Assembly: GCF_037094685.1 (NCBI RefSeq)
Contig: NZ_CP146614.1
Location: 1,736,001 to 1,800,000 of the forward strand
DNA: 64,000 nt
DNA from: Massilia sp. METH4
Lineage (GTDB): Bacteria > Pseudomonadota > Gammaproteobacteria > Burkholderiales > Burkholderiaceae_D
Direction: 5' to 3'
The position numbers were made by a program, and so were the translations under genes. The notes under the pieces are model-generated. The model worked only from the letters and a program-made list of their open reading frames with translations, did not search any database and was not told where the DNA came from. Shown in pieces: positions 16,867 to 28,071 of this stretch (position 1 is its first letter; every line of letters starts with the position of its first letter).

Positions 16867-19197
16867 ATGGGAAGGAAAGATGTTCCAGGGATCGGCGAGT
16901 ATGGCGGACCGGCCGGCGGCTGGGGCGCGCTGCAGGCGGTGGCCAAGGCGTTGCGCGGGCAGATGAATGTGCACGGCACCACGATCCTGCTGCAGGTGAA
17001 CCAGCCGGAAGGCTTCGACTGCCCCGGCTGCGCGTGGCCTGATCCGCGCCACGGCTCGTCGTTCGAGTTCTGCGAGAACGGCGCGAAGGCCGTGTCGTGG
17101 GAAGCGACGAACAAGCGGGTCACGCCGGAGTTCTTTGCCCGGCACAGTGTCGGCGAGCTGTGGGAGTGGGATGACTTCAACCTCGAGTTCGAGGGCCGCC
17201 TCACCCATCCCATGGTGTATGACCCGGCCACGGACCACTACGTGCCGATTTCCTGGGACGACGCGTTCGCCCGCATCGGCGCCGTGCTGCGCAGCCTGCC
17301 GCACCCGAACATGGCCGAGTTCTACGCGTCCGGCCGCGCATCGAACGAGGCGGCCTTCCTGTACCAGCTGTTCGCACGCGAGTACGGCACCAACAACTTC
17401 CCCGATTGCTCGAACATGTGCCACGAGGCCACCAGCGTGGGCTTGCCCGAGTCGATCGGGGTGGGGAAGGGCACCGTGTCGCTGGAAGACTTCGACCATT
17501 GCGACGCGATCTTCTCGTTCGGCCACAACCCCGGCACGAACCACCCGCGCATGCTGGCCACGTTGCGGGCCGCGGCGCTGCGCGGTGCGCCCATCGTGGT
17601 ATTCAATCCGCTGAAGGAGCGCAGCCTGGAGCGCTTCAAGTCGCCGCAAAGCCCCGTCGAGATGACGATCGGGAAGGCGGTGCCGATCGCCACCCACTAC
17701 TACCAGGTACGCATCGGCGGCGACTGCGCGGTATTGAAGGGCATGATGAAGGCGCTGCGGGCCGCCGACGCGCGGCAGGTGGCCGATGGCGGCCCGAGCC
17801 TGCTGGACCGTGAATTCATCCGCGAGCACACGAGCGGCTTCGACGCGCTGGCCGCCGACCTGGACGACACCACGTGGGACGAGATCGAGGAGGTATCGGG
17901 CCTCTCCCGCGCCGATATCGAAACCGCGGCCGATGTGTATGCGAAGGCAAAGCGCACGATCATCTGCTACGGCATGGGCATCACGCAGCACAAGCATGGC
18001 ACGTCGAACGTGCAGCAGTTGATGAACCTCTTGCTCCTGCGCGGCAACGTCGGCCGCGAGGGCGCCGGCATCTGCCCGCTGCGCGGCCATTCGAACGTGC
18101 AGGGCGACCGCACGGTGGGGATCACGGAAATCCCCAGCCAGGACTTCCTCGACTCGCTGGAGCGGGTGTTCGGCATCAAGGCGCCGCGCGAGCATGGCCA
18201 CGGCGCCGTGGCGGCGATCGAGGCGATGCGCGACGGCCGCGCCAGGGCGCTGATCTGCCTGGGCGGCAACCTGCCGGTGGCGATGCCCGACCCGCAGGCG
18301 TGCTTCGCCGCCGTGCGCGGTCTCGACCTCACCGTGAACATCGCCACGAAGCTGAACCGCTCGCACCTGCTGGTGGGGAAAAACACGTTCATTCTCCCTT
18401 GCCTGGGCCGCACTGAACGGGACACCCAGGCCACGGGCCCGCAATCGGTCTCGGTGGAGGACTCGATGTCGATGGTGCACATCTCGCGCGGCACGCTGCC
18501 GCCGGCCTCGGAACACCTGCGCTCGGAGCCGGCGATCGTCGCAGGCATCGCCAAGGCCGCGCTGCCGCAATCGAAGGTGGACTGGGACTGGTTGATTGCC
18601 GACTACCGCCGCATCCGCGACAAGATCGAGGCCGTGTTCCCCGACTTCGACAACTACAACGAAAGGGTGGCACAGCCGCGCGGCTTCCGCCTGGAGAGCC
18701 CGGCCATGCGGCGCGAATGGCGCACGGCGACGGGCAAGGCCAACTTCATCGTGTTCGACAGCAAGCGCCAGCGCCCGCTGGCCCGACCGGGCGAACGGAA
18801 CCCGCTGGTGCTGGCCACCGTGCGCAGCCACGACCAGTACAACACGACGATCTACGGCAAGAACGACCGCTACCGGGGCGTGACGGGCCGGCGCGACGTG
18901 CTCTTCGTGAACGAGGCCGACCTGGCCGAGCGGGGACTGGAACACGGCGACATGGTCGATATCGAGGCGGTGGCGGAATGCGATCACCCGGGCGAGCCGC
19001 GCATCCTGCGCAACCTGGTGGCCGTGGCGTTCGACATCGCCCGCGGCTCGGCGGCCGCCTACTACCCGGAGGCGAACAGCCTCGTTGCGCTGGGCAATTA
19101 CGATGAACGCAGCGGCACGCCTTCGTATAAATCGGTGCCGATCGTGATTCGGCGCGCGGCTGCGGGTGGGCAGGACAGGGCGGTGACGGACCGTTGA
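16867..19197 (+). CDS. FdhF/YdeP-family molybdopterin oxidoreductase
   Basis: The 776-residue protein matches the alpha-subunit-like molybdopterin oxidoreductases related to YdeP. The N-terminal CPGCAWPDP replaces a classic 4Fe-4S motif. ISWDDAFARIG, EFYASGRASNEAAFLYQLFAREYGTNN (in parts) and CSNMCHEATSVGL are family blocks that bind the bis-MGD cofactor. The C-terminal domain (TVRSHDQYNTTIYG, NDRYRGVTGRRDVLFVN) completes cofactor binding. Such proteins are cytoplasmic and linked in E. coli to acid resistance, but the reaction is unproven. A GGGAGG site precedes the ATG. No electron-transfer partner gene is adjacent. Confidence 0.9.
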   Translation: MGRKDVPGIGEYGGPAGGWGALQAVAKALRGQMNVHGTTILLQVNQPEGFDCPGCAWPDPRHGSSFEFCENGAKAVSWEATNKRVTPEFFARHSVGELWEWDDFNLEFEGRLTHPMVYDPATDHYVPISWDDAFARIGAVLRSLPHPNMAEFYASGRASNEAAFLYQLFAREYGTNNFPDCSNMCHEATSVGLPESIGVGKGTVSLEDFDHCDAIFSFGHNPGTNHPRMLATLRAAALRGAPIVVFNPLKERSLERFKSPQSPVEMTIGKAVPIATHYYQVRIGGDCAVLKGMMKALRAADARQVADGGPSLLDREFIREHTSGFDALAADLDDTTWDEIEEVSGLSRADIETAADVYAKAKRTIICYGMGITQHKHGTSNVQQLMNLLLLRGNVGREGAGICPLRGHSNVQGDRTVGITEIPSQDFLDSLERVFGIKAPREHGHGAVAAIEAMRDGRARALICLGGNLPVAMPDPQACFAAVRGLDLTVNIATKLNRSHLLVGKNTFILPCLGRTERDTQATGPQSVSVEDSMSMVHISRGTLPPASEHLRSEPAIVAGIAKAALPQSKVDWDWLIADYRRIRDKIEAVFPDFDNYNERVAQPRGFRLESPAMRREWRTATGKANFIVFDSKRQRPLARPGERNPLVLATVRSHDQYNTTIYGKNDRYRGVTGRRDVLFVNEADLAERGLEHGDMVDIEAVAECDHPGEPRILRNLVAVAFDIARGSAAAYYPEANSLVALGNYDERSGTPSYKSVPIVIRRAAAGGQDRAVTDR

Positions 19198-19206
19198 TGC
19201 CGCCAA

Positions 19207-19485
19207 CTAGCGGGTACTGGCGATGTGGAAGCCGGTACCCGTAATGTCCGCATCGTCCGCCTCGGTGCGCGTGACCCTGGTCACGTGCGCGCCGGGCGGG
19301 CCGTGGTGCGCCCACGTCACCAGTGCTTCCACTTCCTGCTGCGGGCCCTTGAGGCATGCTTCCACCGTGCCGTCGCGGCGGTTGCATACCCAGCCGGCAA
19401 GGCCCAGGGCACCGGCTTGCGTTGCCAGCGCGTGGCGGAAGCCCACGCCCTGGACGGTTCCTTCGATGATCAGTCGGACTGGCAT
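19207..19485 (-). CDS. acyP: Acylphosphatase
   Basis: The 92-residue enzyme hydrolyses carboxyl-phosphate bonds. The phosphate-binding loop is GTVQGVGFRH with catalytic Arg17, and GWVCNRRDG carries the conserved Asn35. Length and order match the family. The start at 19485 opens the conserved beta strand (PVRLIIEGTV); a second in-frame ATG four codons upstream is possible. It converges with the YdeP-like gene ten bases away and is divergent from the second TonB receptor. Confidence 0.9.
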   Translation of the reverse strand: MPVRLIIEGTVQGVGFRHALATQAGALGLAGWVCNRRDGTVEACLKGPQQEVEALVTWAHHGPPGAHVTRVTRTEADDADITGTGFHIASTR

Positions 19486-19626
19486 GGCGGATACCATTGT
19501 TGGTTTGTCGTGCCGATAGTGTAGCGCTGCGGCGCCTGTCCCACACCTTCCGCCATCCATCCCACGCGGCGTTCGGGTGGCCGGCACGCTTCCTATACTC
19601 GGGTCTCTTCTCATCGAGGACACGCC

Positions 19627-21708
19627 GTGCGCAGAACGCCGCTTTCCGCCATCCTGTTCGGGCCAGTCGTGCTGTTCGGGCTCATCGCGCTGCCGGCGGC
19701 GGCCGAGCCGCCGGCCATCGCGACGGTGACGATCACCGCCGGCAGGGAGCCCGTCGCCAGGAAGCTGGACAAGACCGTGCATGACGTGTCGGCCATGCCG
19801 AGGGCGGCAAACGGCACCGCGCAGGACGTGCTGCAATCGACGCCCGGGATCGCGGTCAGCGCCGACGGGCGGATCTCCGTGCAGGGCAATCCGCAGGTGA
19901 CCGTGCTGGTCGATGGCAAGCCGACGGCCGTGATGGCGGGCGAGGAGCGGGCGGTGGCGCTGCAGACCATGAACGGCGCGGATATCGCCAGCGTCGAGAT
20001 CATCACGAACCCGTCCGCCGCGCACCAGGCCAATGGCGGCGCCATCGTCAATATCGTGTTGAAGCGCAACCGCAAGCCGGGCGCACGCGCGCAATGGCGG
20101 GCCAGCGCGGCCGACCACGGGCTGTGGAATACGGGCCTGTCCGGCGACGTGAACGGCAACCGGTTCAGCGTGCATGGGGAACTGGGAGTGCGTCGTGACG
20201 GCACCCTGAAAACGCGCCGCTCGGCGGTCGACTGGACCGATCCGCCGAGCGGTCGAACCGGGCAGGCGCGGCAGGCCTCCGAAGTGTTTGTGCGCCGTAC
20301 CGTGGAAAGCGCGGCAGCGGGCATCGAGTACGACCTGGGCGCGGCCGAAACCCTCAGCCTCTCGGCGCGGCACAATGCGCGCCGGTCGCGGCCATTGCTC
20401 GACACGCTGAACGTCGTCCACGACGAGGCCGGCGCGCGCATCTACCATCGCATTTCAGAGGGCCCGAACGAGCAGACCGATGGCAGCGCGAGCCTGGCGT
20501 ACAGCCGCCAGGGCAACGGGACCGTGCTGAAGACGATAGTCCAGCGCAGCAGGACGGTGACCCTGGTCGACAAATCGTATCGCGACGTGTTCGTGCAGCC
20601 CGTGCACGCCGATGCCTTCAGCCACGGGTCCACCCGATCGGCGCGCCGCCTCGACCAGGCCACGCTGGACTGGAGCAGGAAATCCGGCCAGGGCCAGTGG
20701 GGCATGGGCGTCGATCTCCAGGACGAGGTCAACGAACTGGCCAATTACCAGGCCGCCGTCGATCCCGTGACCGGAGCGGAAACTCCCGATGCCGGCACCA
20801 CCAATGCCTACGACGTGGCCACGACACTGTCCGCCGCCTACCTGACGCACCTGGCGAGAGGAGGCAAATGGGAAGCGCTGCTGGGCGGGCGCATCGAGCG
20901 CATGACGCGGCGTGTGCATCCTGCCGGCGGCACCTCGCACGCCGCGCATTGGCGGGCCTTCAACCCCAGCCTGCACCTGAGGTATGCCGCCAGCGAGTGG
21001 GTGGACCTTACGCTGGCCTACCGCCGCAGTCTCCAGCGGCCCGATTCCCGCGACCTGAACCCGTTCACCACCTACGTCGATGCGCAGAACCTGAGCCGCG
21101 GTAATCCAAGCCTGGAGCCCCAGGTCCTCGCGTCGTGGGAAATCGGTGCCGATGTGAAGGCGGGGCCGCTGAGCGGCAACCTGGGTGCCTTCTACCGCGG
21201 CAGCCGCGATACCGTGACCGATGCGCGCACGCTGGCCGGCAATGCGATCGTCACCGGAAAACAGAATGGCGGACGGGCGCGCTCGGCGGGCGTGACCGGC
21301 GCGCTCGACTGGGCGCCCCGGCCCAAGCTGCGCCTGGGCATGGATGGCGGCGCGTATCGTGTGATGCTGTTCACGCCCGATGGCCGGGGCATGGTGCGCC
21401 AGGCGGGCCTGTCGGGCTACCTGAATGCCAGGGTGACGTGCGGCTTGGGGGACGACGACGTGTCGCTCGACGCGCACATGCAGTCGGCGGGCATGACGCC
21501 GCTGGCGCGCCATGGTGCGACCAGCAGCGTGAACGTGACGTGGAAGCGCCGGCTGACGCGCACGCTGAGCCTGACCGTGAACGCCAGCGACATCTTCGAT
21601 GGCAGCAAGCGTACGTACCGCACGCGCACGAACTCCTTCCACCAGGAAGGCTTCGATCATTTCGTCGCCCGACGCTTTCAGGTGGGCCTGTTGCAAACGT
21701 TCGAGTGA
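19627..21708 (+). CDS. TonB-dependent receptor, outer-membrane beta-barrel family
   Basis: The 693-residue outer-membrane protein has a signal peptide ending near residue 26 (PAAAEP). A plug domain follows (residues 45-140: AQDVLQSTPGIAV, QVTVLVDGKPT, IASVEIITNPSAAHQANGGAIVNIVLKR) and then a large barrel. The plug is of the kind found in receptors whose ligands are often peptides or carbohydrates rather than siderophores. The start is GTG at 19627, with GAGGA seven bases upstream; no ATG fits. No ECF sigma or anti-sigma gene lies nearby. It precedes the arabinanase gene after 349 bases, so a sugar ligand is possible but unproven. Confidence 0.85.
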   Translation: MRRTPLSAILFGPVVLFGLIALPAAAEPPAIATVTITAGREPVARKLDKTVHDVSAMPRAANGTAQDVLQSTPGIAVSADGRISVQGNPQVTVLVDGKPTAVMAGEERAVALQTMNGADIASVEIITNPSAAHQANGGAIVNIVLKRNRKPGARAQWRASAADHGLWNTGLSGDVNGNRFSVHGELGVRRDGTLKTRRSAVDWTDPPSGRTGQARQASEVFVRRTVESAAAGIEYDLGAAETLSLSARHNARRSRPLLDTLNVVHDEAGARIYHRISEGPNEQTDGSASLAYSRQGNGTVLKTIVQRSRTVTLVDKSYRDVFVQPVHADAFSHGSTRSARRLDQATLDWSRKSGQGQWGMGVDLQDEVNELANYQAAVDPVTGAETPDAGTTNAYDVATTLSAAYLTHLARGGKWEALLGGRIERMTRRVHPAGGTSHAAHWRAFNPSLHLRYAASEWVDLTLAYRRSLQRPDSRDLNPFTTYVDAQNLSRGNPSLEPQVLASWEIGADVKAGPLSGNLGAFYRGSRDTVTDARTLAGNAIVTGKQNGGRARSAGVTGALDWAPRPKLRLGMDGGAYRVMLFTPDGRGMVRQAGLSGYLNARVTCGLGDDDVSLDAHMQSAGMTPLARHGATSSVNVTWKRRLTRTLSLTVNASDIFDGSKRTYRTRTNSFHQEGFDHFVARRFQVGLLQTFE

Positions 21709-22057
21709 CGCGAGGACGCCGATAACCAAACCGGTATCGCGCCTTGCAAATTAGTCATTGGTGCGCCCAAATCGATCTCGGTACGATGCTGTCAACAAAG
21801 CGCCGCAATGGCGGCAGCCTATAAGACAAACCATCGGAGACTTCCATGAACCGCATCGCCCGCCGCGTTCCCGCCGCGCGTTTTCCCGTTTCGTCGTCAT
21901 AGCCAGTAGCGCCACCGGCCCAACAGGGCGCGCGGCTACAGCCATTCGGAATAACCCCTTTCCGACCGCTCTCGCGAGCGGCGCAGGGTGCGTTCGCACA
22001 TCCGTCGCACCCGGACCGATTCAACACTACGAAGTCACAACAACACGGAGGAAGACA
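21709..22057. other. Intergenic stretch, possible leader region
   Basis: No sizeable gene is visible. A short frame at 21846-21902 (about 18 codons, MNRIARRVPAARFPVSSS) follows a GGAGA motif and could be a leader peptide, but nothing else supports it. The region must hold the promoter for the GH43 gene. Confidence 0.3.
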
Positions 22058-23473
22058 ATGCTGAAAAAACTGGTAGCGGCGGTAATGCTGGCATGCGGCG
22101 CCGCATCGGGCGGCGCGATCGAACTGGCCGGGCTGCAGAATGCGCACGACCCGGGCACGATCACGAAGGATGGCGACACCTATTTCAATTTCACGACCGG
22201 CACGGGAATCTGGTATTCCACGTCGAAGGACCTGAAGACCTGGCAGGGCGGCCCCGCTCCCGTGTTCGCCACCAACCCGGCCTGGGTGGAACGGAAGATC
22301 CCGAACTTCAAGGCCAACGGTTCCTCGTACTGGGCGCCGGACGTGATCCAGATGAATGGCGCGTACTACATCTATTACTCGGTATCGCAATGGGGCACCA
22401 CCAACTCGGCGATCGGCGTGGCGCGCAGCCCCTCGCTGAAGAATCCCGTGTGGACGGACCTGGGCATCGTCGTGGAATCGTTCAACAAGGGCAATGCCGA
22501 GATCAACGCGATCGACCCGGCCCTGTTCCGCGACCACGACGGCCGCGTGTACATGAGCTTCGGCTCCTTCTTCGGCGGCATCGGCGTGGCAGAGATCAAC
22601 CAGTCCACCGGCAAGCTGGCCAACTATGTGACCAAGATCGCCGGCGGCACCAATGCCCGCCGCGACATCGAGGCGCCGTACATCACCCGCAATGGCGATT
22701 ACTACTACCTGTTCACCAACCGCGGCGCCTGCTGCAAGGGCAGCGACAGCACGTACTACGTGGAAGTGCAGCGCGCCACCAGCGTGGACGGCCCATACTC
22801 GGAACCGCGCACCATCCTCGCCAATATCGACGGCCGCCACAAGGGCCCGGGCCACGTGGGCGTGCTGAAGCAGGGTGGCTGCAACTTCGTCTCCACGCAT
22901 TACTACGACACCGCGGACAACGGCTTCGCGAAGCTGCAGATCATGAAGATGACGTATGCCGACCGCGGCACCGACATCGACTGGCCGCAGCTCACGCGCG
23001 ATTTCGACAGCTTCGAGGAAGGCTGCGACGGTGTCAGCGACGGCCGTTACACCTTCCTGAACGGCGCGAGCGGCAAGGCAATGACCGTGGCGGACACCGC
23101 GACGCTGCGCGCCACCCAGCCGGGCGCCATGGTGCAGCAAAAGACGTTCGCCAACCTGAAGAACCAGTACTGGTACGTGGTCGGCCACGGCAACGGCGAC
23201 TACAGCGTGATCAGCGAGCACAGCCTGTTGGCCATGGATGACTGGGAAGTGTCGATGTCGCCGGGTGCCAAGGTGGCGCAGTGGTCGTACTGGGGTGGCG
23301 ACGGCCAGAAGTGGCGCTTCGCCAATGCCGCCAGCGGCAAGCACACGATCCAGAACAAGATCAACGGCCTGATGGCCGAGGTGAGCGGCGGCAGCACGGC
23401 GGACAATGCGCCGGTCCTGCAATACCCGCTGCATGGCGGCGCCAGCCAGCAATGGTCGCTGGTGCGTAAATAA
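22058..23473 (+). CDS. GH43 arabinan endo-1,5-alpha-L-arabinanase with lectin-like domain
   Basis: The 471-residue secreted glycosidase has a signal peptide of about 20 residues. A five-bladed GH43 propeller covers residues 22-310: AHDPGTITKDGDTY holds the catalytic base Asp, AIDPALFRDHDG the second Asp, and RRDIEAPYITRNGDYYYLF the general-acid Glu. The C-terminal 135 residues contain Q-x-W-like repeats (NQYWYVVG, GQKWRFAN, SQQWSLVRK) of a ricin-B / CBM13-type carbohydrate-binding domain. It should cut alpha-1,5-linked arabinan outside the cell. The PEP-CTERM gene follows after 14 bases and is probably cotranscribed. Confidence 0.9.
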   Translation: MLKKLVAAVMLACGAASGGAIELAGLQNAHDPGTITKDGDTYFNFTTGTGIWYSTSKDLKTWQGGPAPVFATNPAWVERKIPNFKANGSSYWAPDVIQMNGAYYIYYSVSQWGTTNSAIGVARSPSLKNPVWTDLGIVVESFNKGNAEINAIDPALFRDHDGRVYMSFGSFFGGIGVAEINQSTGKLANYVTKIAGGTNARRDIEAPYITRNGDYYYLFTNRGACCKGSDSTYYVEVQRATSVDGPYSEPRTILANIDGRHKGPGHVGVLKQGGCNFVSTHYYDTADNGFAKLQIMKMTYADRGTDIDWPQLTRDFDSFEEGCDGVSDGRYTFLNGASGKAMTVADTATLRATQPGAMVQQKTFANLKNQYWYVVGHGNGDYSVISEHSLLAMDDWEVSMSPGAKVAQWSYWGGDGQKWRFANAASGKHTIQNKINGLMAEVSGGSTADNAPVLQYPLHGGASQQWSLVRK

Positions 23474-23487
23474 AAAAGAGGGATGAC

Positions 23488-24162
23488 ATGAAGAGCAAGC
23501 TCATTCAACTGGCCGCGGCCACGGTGCTCGCCACCACTGCCGCCAGCGCATTGGCCGATGTCGTTGTCATCGGCGATCGCGACGCGTTCAACGCGCTCGG
23601 CACCATTGCCTACAACAGCAACTTCGACGACTTCGGCGCCGGCTTCCATCTGCCGGGCGACCCGTTCACCCGCGGCGGCGTCACGTACGCGTCGGACCAG
23701 AACCTGACCGTGGGCGCGGGCACGGACTTCGGCATCGGCACGCTGCGCACGCTGATGTCCAATAACTACTTCAGCGGCCTGGCGGGCACGATCGCCACGG
23801 GCTACACGCTGTTCGGCTTCGATGCCGCGGTGTCCGAAGGCGATGTTCCGGGGGCTGCGAGGGTGGTGGATATCACCCTCACGACCAACCAGGCCACCTA
23901 CACCTTCGGCGGCGTGACGCTGGCCGACGGGGTGACGGGCCTGACGTTCCAGGGCTTCCAGGCGACCGGCGCCGGCGAGTACTTCACGGGGTTCCGCATC
24001 GCCACGCTGGGCGATGGCCACCTGGCGGGGATGACGGACGTCGCCGTCGGCGTTTCCCCGGTGCCGGAACCGGCGACGGGCTTGCTGCTGGTGGGTGGGT
24101 TGGGGGTCCTCGGCCTGGCCCGCTGGCGCTCCGGGAAGCGCGCCTCGAGTCCGCGGCGCTGA
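23488..24162 (+). CDS. PEP-CTERM sorting-domain protein
   Basis: The 224-residue exported protein has a signal peptide (residues 1-23) and a typical C-terminal sorting tag: VPEPATG, the hydrophobic helix LLLVGGLGVLGLA, then the basic tail RWRSGKR. The tag directs processing by an EpsH/exosortase system at the cell surface, usually in exopolysaccharide-producing betaproteobacteria. The central region has the beta-rich pattern of this family but no known catalytic motif. It directly follows the arabinanase gene. Confidence 0.88.
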   Translation: MKSKLIQLAAATVLATTAASALADVVVIGDRDAFNALGTIAYNSNFDDFGAGFHLPGDPFTRGGVTYASDQNLTVGAGTDFGIGTLRTLMSNNYFSGLAGTIATGYTLFGFDAAVSEGDVPGAARVVDITLTTNQATYTFGGVTLADGVTGLTFQGFQATGAGEYFTGFRIATLGDGHLAGMTDVAVGVSPVPEPATGLLLVGGLGVLGLARWRSGKRASSPRR

Positions 24163-24167
24163 ACGTT

Positions 24168-24282
24168 CGGTGTCTGACACTATTTCCTGCGGAAATAGTG
24201 TCAGACACCGGTTTCCTTGCCGGAGTCGGCTGCTTCACGCGAAAACCGGTGTCGGACACCATGAAGCCGGTGTCCGGCACCG
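24168..24282. repeat. GGTGTC/GACACC hairpin cluster
   Basis: A perfect 20-base inverted repeat (24168-24187 with 24191-24210, three-base loop) starts CGGTGTCTGACAC. It is followed by two shorter copies, GGTGTCGGACACC (24248-24260) and CCGGTGTCCGGCACC (24267-24281). These are intergenic REP-like sequences between convergent genes. They share their GGTGTC/GACACC ends with the hairpin at 7829-7886. Confidence 0.75.
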
Positions 24283-24330
24283 AGGCGCTGGCGCTGCCGA
24301 TTGCGCCAAGGTCGACCACTGGCAAAGAAA

Positions 24331-24362
24331 AAACGGCCGGTTGCTCGCGCAACCGGCCGTTT
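24331..24362 (-). terminator. Rho-independent terminator of icd
   Basis: A 14-base perfect stem (24331-24344 with 24349-24362, loop TCGC) is followed on the minus strand by a T-rich run. It lies 21 bases beyond the isocitrate dehydrogenase stop codon. Confidence 0.85.
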
Positions 24363-24383
24363 TCATCTGGAGCCAAACAACTA

Positions 24384-26618
<2,235 letters not shown>

Positions 26619-26910
26619 GCGCTATTCCTCGGAATTCGTGGGGTTCCTGATACTGAAAAATCGCCTGCCTGGTCGGCGCGTCAACGCCAGTCCTCCATCA
26701 CCTTCACTCCCCGGGCGGCGCTACGGACAGCGCCAAATCATAACCCAGTCGGCACATCGCAGGGGCTCGCATCGCCGCTGTTTCGCTGTGCCCGAAGTCG
26801 GGTACCGGTAGCCGGGCAGGCCTGCTTGCCGATCAAGTCTTATATAAGATATAGGACAGGACGGTATTATGCACGAGCTTGGGGTGGGATGCCAGTTTTT
26901 GCCGCAGGGG
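26619..26910. other. Intergenic region upstream of icd
   Basis: No gene is visible. It contains the AT-rich 12-base palindrome TCTTATATAAGA (26838-26849), a likely operator, and must hold the icd promoter. Confidence 0.4.
26838..26849. promoter_or_regulatory. TCTTATATAAGA palindromic operator candidate
   Basis: The perfect 12-base palindrome stands out in GC-rich sequence. Its AT-rich symmetric form is like operators of GntR-type metabolic repressors. The regulator and the target (icd, or nothing) are not established. Confidence 0.4.
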
Positions 26911-26916
26911 CAATGG

Positions 26917-26955
26917 CCGAGCCCGTGTCACGGTGCCTGACCCCGTGACACGACC
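26917..26955. repeat. REP-like palindrome, intact copy
   Basis: CGTGTCACGG (26924-26933) and CCGTGACACG (26943-26952) form a ten-base stem with a nine-base loop. The loop region GGTGCCTGACCCC (26932-26944) is identical, base for base, to the sequence into which the neighbouring IS110 element is inserted, in the opposite orientation. It forms an inverted pair with the disrupted copy about 90 bases away. Confidence 0.8.
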
Positions 26956-27057
26956 TCAACAATTCGATCGTAAGCCCGCCCGATCGGCCTGACCCGATCA
27001 TGGGGCAGCGTAAGGGACGAACAGCAATGGATAGATGGATGAGCTCGTGTCATGGGG

Positions 27058-28071
27058 TCAGATACCGTGTTCACCCGCAAGCCTTTTGCCCATGTGATTC
27101 GGGTCAAATGGCTTTCCTGAGCGGACGACGCCGTACATCTGGTGCACGAGCTTGCGCATGACGGCAGCGATGACAGCCATCTTAGCCATGCCTGTTGACT
27201 GCAGCCGGTTTGCAAATTCCCTTAACAGCGGGTTCTTTCTGATCGCTGTAAGTGCTGGCATGTATAGGGCTGCCCGCAGGTCGCGACAGCCCATTCTGGT
27301 AATGGTAGTCCTACCCCTCACCGAGCTGCCTGATTGCCTCTGGCGTGGCGTCACCCCAATGTAGGCCGCCAGTTCCTTGGCGCTGCCGAAGCGCCGCAGG
27401 TTCCCCACACGACCAAGTACCTTGGCCGCGGTCCCGCGGCCAAGGCCTGGGATCGACTCAATCAGCTCAGCATCGTGCCGGAGATCCGGATGCCGATCGA
27501 TGTGATCATCGATATCGTTCTCCAGCTGCTTGATTTGTTTGTCCAGCCAATCCAAGTGCGTCTTGGCGTGAGCTGCCACCTCGGTCTGGTTTGCAAACTC
27601 AAGTGCTTCGATACGATTGGCCTGTTGCTGTCGAATGTCTTTCAACGATGCCAGATGCTCGTTCCAAGCCCTCAATTGCCGCTGCTCGTGCGAAGGGGCC
27701 TGCCAAAGCGCTGGGCTCATCGCTGCGCAGTATCGCGCAATGAGAGCTGCATCAGCTTTGTCGTTTTTGTTTCGGATGATTAGACTCTGGCCAAATCCTT
27801 TGATGCTGGCAGGATTGACGACGCTGACCTTCATGCCCATGTCGCTCAATGCCAGGGCAACAGGCTCGCTGTACACGCCTGTCGATTCCATGCAAATATG
27901 GACCGCATCGAGCGTAACATCCTGATTCTTCAACCACTTTATCAGCTCTGCGTAACCGTCCCTGTTGTTCGGAAGCACTTTGCTCTTGAGCTTCCCATTC
28001 TTCAGCAACGCTATATCCAGTTTGCTTTTGCTGACATCAATTCCTACTACTGGCGTGCCTACGAAATTCAT
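27058..28071 (-). CDS. IS110-family transposase (RNA-guided recombinase type)
   Basis: The 337-residue recombinase has an N-terminal RuvC-like DEDD domain: Asp12 in VVGIDVSKS, Glu62 in CMESTGVY, and Asp104/Asp107 in NKNDKADA. A coiled-coil follows (about residues 130-200). The C-terminal Tnp domain (IPGLGRGTAAKVLG, AAYIGVTPRQRQSGSSVRG) holds the conserved serine nucleophile within residues 247-250. All catalytic residues appear present and the frame is intact, so the enzyme may be active. The last codon is ATC and the stop is TGA, where T belongs to the CT core and GA to the flanking target. The ATG at 28071 directly follows the bridge RNA region. Confidence 0.95.
   Translation of the reverse strand: MNFVGTPVVGIDVSKSKLDIALLKNGKLKSKVLPNNRDGYAELIKWLKNQDVTLDAVHICMESTGVYSEPVALALSDMGMKVSVVNPASIKGFGQSLIIRNKNDKADAALIARYCAAMSPALWQAPSHEQRQLRAWNEHLASLKDIRQQQANRIEALEFANQTEVAAHAKTHLDWLDKQIKQLENDIDDHIDRHPDLRHDAELIESIPGLGRGTAAKVLGRVGNLRRFGSAKELAAYIGVTPRQRQSGSSVRGRTTITRMGCRDLRAALYMPALTAIRKNPLLREFANRLQSTGMAKMAVIAAVMRKLVHQMYGVVRSGKPFDPNHMGKRLAGEHGI

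Noticed and set aside
21846..21902. 18-codon leader peptide before the GH43 gene
   Set aside because: There is only a start with a GGAGA motif; no repeated codons, attenuator or conservation evidence.
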